Below are positions 61,485-64,000 of a stretch of 64,000 nucleotides of DNA, one piece after another. This stretch comes from Acetoanaerobium pronyense. GTDB lineage: Bacteria > Bacillota > Clostridia > Peptostreptococcales > Filifactoraceae. The stretch is taken from NCBI RefSeq assembly GCF_017874355.1, contig NZ_JAGGLI010000012.1:20799-84798 (forward strand), written 5' to 3'. The notes under the pieces are model-generated. The model was not told the origin of the DNA. It did no database searches and worked only from the letters and a program-made list of their open reading frames with translations. Each line of letters starts with the position of its first letter. Positions within the stretch are counted from its first letter, which is position 1. A program made the position numbers and the translations under genes.

Positions 61485-62132
61485 TTATTTTCCTCGACTT
61501 TCATAATCCCTTTCAATACGGTCTTTCCAACTTGAAGATACTTTTTTATTTTTACGAAGTGAGCTTACAGTGTCACTTATAACTTCATAATTCAAAAGTG
61601 TTCCTTTGCTATCTGCTTTGTAATCAGCCGCTCTATCTTTGTCTATCCCAAAATGTTCTGCTGTAGCAACACTGTCTATATTTGCTCCAAGAAATATAAA
61701 TTCCCATCCATATTTGTTTTTTTGATGTTCAATCATATTCTTTATTTTGTCATAATTATATTCATAACTGGAATTTTCCATGCCATCAGTTATTATTACA
61801 AACATAATATTTTCCGCTTTTTCATTCTCTGCAGTATTCCTCTGAACGTTTATTATCTTGTTTAAAGTTTTTCCTATTGCATCAAGAAGAGCTGTAGTTC
61901 CTCTTACGAAGTATTCCTTATCCGTTATGGAATCTACCCCTTTAATACTTATGCGGTCATGAAGAAGTTCATACTCATCATCAAATAGTACAGTAGTGAT
62001 TATAGCTTCTCCCTCTTCCTTCTTTTGTTTACTCAGCATAGAGTTATATCCACCAATAGTGTCACTTTCAAGTCCGCTCATCGATCCACTTCTATCAAGG
62101 ATAAATACAAGTTCAGTTAGATTTTTTTTCAT
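61485..62132 (-). CDS. Von Willebrand A (VWA) domain protein
   Basis: A 215-aa single VWA domain with a complete MIDAS: D13-R-S15-G-S17, T in GTTALLDAIG and D in VIITDGMENSS. The C-terminus is basic (WKDRIERDYESRGK). The TerY-like form is common in bacteria and binds Mg2+ or protein partners. The start ATG 62132 follows GGAGGG. It lies 104 nt after the macro-domain gene on the same strand. Confidence 0.9.
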   Translation of the reverse strand: MKKNLTELVFILDRSGSMSGLESDTIGGYNSMLSKQKKEEGEAIITTVLFDDEYELLHDRISIKGVDSITDKEYFVRGTTALLDAIGKTLNKIINVQRNTAENEKAENIMFVIITDGMENSSYEYNYDKIKNMIEHQKNKYGWEFIFLGANIDSVATAEHFGIDKDRAADYKADSKGTLLNYEVISDTVSSLRKNKKVSSSWKDRIERDYESRGK

Positions 62133-62235
62133 TATATTACCCTCCAATCATTTATTTGATTTAAGGATAACATTTTAATAGTTTGAAAAGGTCGCACTAG
62201 AAGCGACAAATTTCTATTTATACTTTGATTTTGTA

Positions 62236-63246
62236 TCAACCTCTTAAAATACTTTGATCAAATGCAAATAAAGCTTCATTTATTTCAAAAATATTATAGT
62301 TTCCTTCCTCAATAAAATATTCTACTATGATATCAAACTTACTGCTATGGGAAAGTCCATATCCCGCTCTAAGAAGCAAATCTTTTGTTTCATCTAAATT
62401 AAGCTCAAGGGCTATAGCAAATGCAATAACTGTAGTCTTTTTAGGTTTATAATTCATATCATTTCGAATTTTTGAAAATAGTTTTCTATCTATATTGGCT
62501 TTTTTATATGTTTCAGGATCTGTCATTTCCTTCCCATCTATCAGTCTAAGAAGACTTTGAGAAAAAGTTTCCTCCATTTGACTAAGAGCATCATCAAGCT
62601 TCCTCTTTTTCTTTTTAGTTTCAGTTTTTTGAATGGAATAATCATATGATTCTTGAGAATAAATTTGTCTAGATTCATTCATCTCTTCATATATATCTCT
62701 TCTGCTCGAATGTCTCAGCTCTACATATTTATTATCAATGTACTGCTTTATAGATGAAAAAAGCTTTTCCGATATTCTAAATGCTTCACTGTCAAATACA
62801 ACCAAAAATACATCCATGTCATTTTCTAGCAAAAAATCTCCTATTGTAGAAATAGCAATTTTTAAAGCCCTATCCTTTGGATAGCCAAACGCCCCTGAAG
62901 ATAGCAAAGGAAATGCAATACTCTTTAAACCATATTCTTTGGCTAATTTTAGAGAGTTTGAATAACAATTTGATAAAAGCTTTTCCTCATCATTTTCTCC
63001 GCCCTGCCATATAGGACCTACGGTATGAATTACATATTTAGCTGGAAGGTTATACCCCTTAGTTAATTTAGCCTCACCTATTTCACATCCATTTAGCTTT
63101 ATACATTCTTTAAACAGTTCATCCCCAGCCGCTTTATGAATAGCACCATCAAGACCTCCTCCTCCAAGTAAAGAAGAGTTTGCAGAATTTACAATTGCAT
63201 CAATTTTAATTTTAGTTAAATCATCCCTTATTATATCAAGTGGCAT
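62236..63246 (-). CDS. Macro-domain protein with a C-terminal helical domain
   Basis: A 336-aa protein. Residues 1-170 form an ADP-ribose-binding macro domain (NSANSSLLGGGGLDGAIH, FPLLSSGAFGYPKDRAL). Residues about 215-336 are a helical domain (SQSLLRLIDGKEMTDPETYK, then KKTTVIAFAIALELNLDETK and HSSKFDIIVEYFIEEGNYNI). Similar tails occur on other Firmicute macro proteins and stand-alone. It may remove ADP-ribose or bind NAD metabolites. SD AGGAGATGA precedes ATG 63246. It is upstream of the VWA gene. Confidence 0.88.
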   Translation of the reverse strand: MPLDIIRDDLTKIKIDAIVNSANSSLLGGGGLDGAIHKAAGDELFKECIKLNGCEIGEAKLTKGYNLPAKYVIHTVGPIWQGGENDEEKLLSNCYSNSLKLAKEYGLKSIAFPLLSSGAFGYPKDRALKIAISTIGDFLLENDMDVFLVVFDSEAFRISEKLFSSIKQYIDNKYVELRHSSRRDIYEEMNESRQIYSQESYDYSIQKTETKKKKRKLDDALSQMEETFSQSLLRLIDGKEMTDPETYKKANIDRKLFSKIRNDMNYKPKKTTVIAFAIALELNLDETKDLLLRAGYGLSHSSKFDIIVEYFIEEGNYNIFEINEALFAFDQSILRG

Positions 63247-63516
63247 TAATCATTCATCTCCTAATCTTTATAAACATCCACTTTTATCTTAATCTATCTA
63301 TAAATGATTTATATCCTTTATCTTCCTCTACAAAGCTAATTTTTTTGAGTTCTTAGACAATATATTTTTTCATCCTCACTAAAACAAGTATCAAGACTAT
63401 TAAATATATAAGGGAAATTATTTTATAGTCTTTATGATATTCTTATATCTCTAAGGGTAGATATCACAAAAGGAATGTAATTTTAAATATATATTTACTA
63501 CATAGGAGGAAAATAA

Positions 63517-63912
63517 ATGGCTATAATAAAAAAAGGAAAGTTCGAACATCAAATGCCTACCCAAAACCCATTTGTAATATGTATGCATCATCTAGACTAT
63601 TTCCCTGAAGGTGATGAAAATTCAAATCCAAAGGAAATAAAAAAAGAAAACCAAGGCTTCAACCAAGATGGAGATTGGAGAATGTATTATGGAAAAAACG
63701 TTCCAGGCTTTCCTGCACATCCTCACAGAGGTTTTGAAACAGTCACTGTTGTAATGGAAGGTGTTGTGGATCATACAGATGGTATGGGTTCTAGAGGAAG
63801 ATACGGTAATGGAGATGTACAGTGGATGACAGCAGGAAGTGGACTTCAGCACTGCGAGATGTTTCCCCTTGTTCACGATGACAAACCAAATACATTAGAG
63901 CTTTTTGGATAG
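63517..63912 (+). pseudogene. Pirin family protein, truncated by a downstream insertion
   Basis: The frame reads 131 residues: an N-terminal pirin cupin with all four iron ligands (H68 and H70 in HPHRGFET, H112 and E114 in LQHCEM), then LELFG and a stop. Normal pirins continue for another 100-170 residues after this point (ELF...LWLNLP). The sequence after 63906 looks like the left end of a mobile element, so the C-terminal cupin is lost. SD AGGAGG precedes ATG 63517. Intact pirin is an iron-containing quercetinase or redox regulator. Confidence 0.85.
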
Positions 63913-64000
63913 GTTAAACTAATTTAGACAGAAAATACTCGGACATGATAAAATAAATTAAATTAATTTGGAGGTTTATCATGTCTAATACAAATAAAAG
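63907..64000 (+). mobile_element. Left end of an insertion sequence interrupting pirin (partial, runs off window)
   Basis: Pirin homology stops at 63906. The following AT-rich stretch has a TTAAACTAATTTAGACA-like end and, after SD GGAGG, a new ATG at 63981 coding MSNTNK-, as at the start of an orfA-type transposase gene. Only 94 bp are visible, so the IS family cannot be assigned. Confidence 0.55.
63981..64000 (+). CDS. Start of a possible transposase gene (cut by window edge)
   Basis: ATG 63981 follows SD GGAGG (about 63970-63974) and reads MSNTNK, then leaves the window. With the truncated pirin it suggests an insertion-element orfA. There is too little sequence for certain assignment. Confidence 0.4.

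Noticed and set aside
62185..62212. Small hairpin GTCGC...GCGAC between macro and VWA genes
   Set aside because: The stem is short and the following T tract is weak. It is not convincing as a terminator separating the two genes.
1..64000. CRISPR arrays, rRNA or tRNA genes, complete prophage or integrase with att sites
   Set aside because: No repeat-spacer pattern, cloverleaf-forming tRNA gene or phage gene block was seen on either strand by reading. A dedicated scan could still find a missed tRNA.

Overview
The window looks like chromosomal DNA from a low-GC, Gram-positive anaerobe of class Clostridia. The DNA is AT-rich and most genes follow strong GGAGG-type ribosome binding sites. Several signatures point to Firmicutes or Clostridia: two T-box leaders, a TPP and a cobalamin riboswitch, a CIRCE-controlled htpG, an FprA flavodiiron protein and a SCIFF peptide with its radical SAM maturase. 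I cannot name the species from the sequence alone. No tRNA, rRNA, CRISPR array or intact prophage was seen.

Layout. 1-6.3 kb: the tail of an Eis-like acetyltransferase gene, then a T-box (Ile specifier) branched-chain amino acid operon, ilvM-like/ilvC/ilvD/ilvB, in which ilvB appears to start at AUU. 6.3-12.5 kb: a beta-lactamase-fold/rhodanese protein, a MoxR/DUF58/transglutaminase operon and a glutaredoxin. 12.5-16.8 kb: a SEC-C protein, a TPP-riboswitch-controlled thiamine transporter, a phage-like coiled-coil membrane peptide, a Na+-dependent amino acid symporter and a membrane protein. 16.8-21.5 kb: the SCIFF peptide gene, its maturase, a PLP-dependent decarboxylase and a DUF1846 protein, all on the minus strand. 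21.5-29.4 kb: small stress and transport genes, MsrA, a triple-rhodanese lipoprotein, and a Crp/Fnr regulator divergent from two small DMT-type transporter genes with a perfect 20-bp palindrome between them. 29.7-34.8 kb: a lipoprotein, an EamA exporter/YbaK deacylase/hotdog thioesterase operon and a secreted beta-propeller protein.

34.8-40.5 kb: RNA and translation quality-control genes (smpB, rnr, prfC) with an FprA flavoprotein. 40.6-47.8 kb: a cobalamin-riboswitch-controlled CbiMNQO-type importer, a glycosyltransferase, htpG and two secreted metal-binding-type proteins. 47.8-52.9 kb: a chemotaxis receptor, a Fur-box-controlled pair (a previously unannotated 51-aa Cys-rich peptide overlapping a flavodoxin gene), a short-chain dehydrogenase and a T-box (Met specifier) methionyl-tRNA synthetase. 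53-58.6 kb: a chromate-type transporter, then a group of very small genes (28, 14, 39, 60 and 45 codons) with their own promoters and terminators, next to a histidine kinase/response regulator pair. 58.7-64 kb: a YjfB-like protein, a CBS-ACT protein, a MATE exporter with a promoter-terminator leader that looks like an attenuator, a VWA/macro-domain pair, and a pirin gene cut off by what looks like an insertion element running off the right edge.

The best candidates for something undescribed are the cluster of tiny genes at 54.8-55.8 kb, the Fur-controlled Cys-rich peptide plus flavodoxin, the SCIFF operon architecture, the MATE leader attenuator and the VWA-macro pair. Functions for these are inference. 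The gene structures themselves can be read directly from the sequence.
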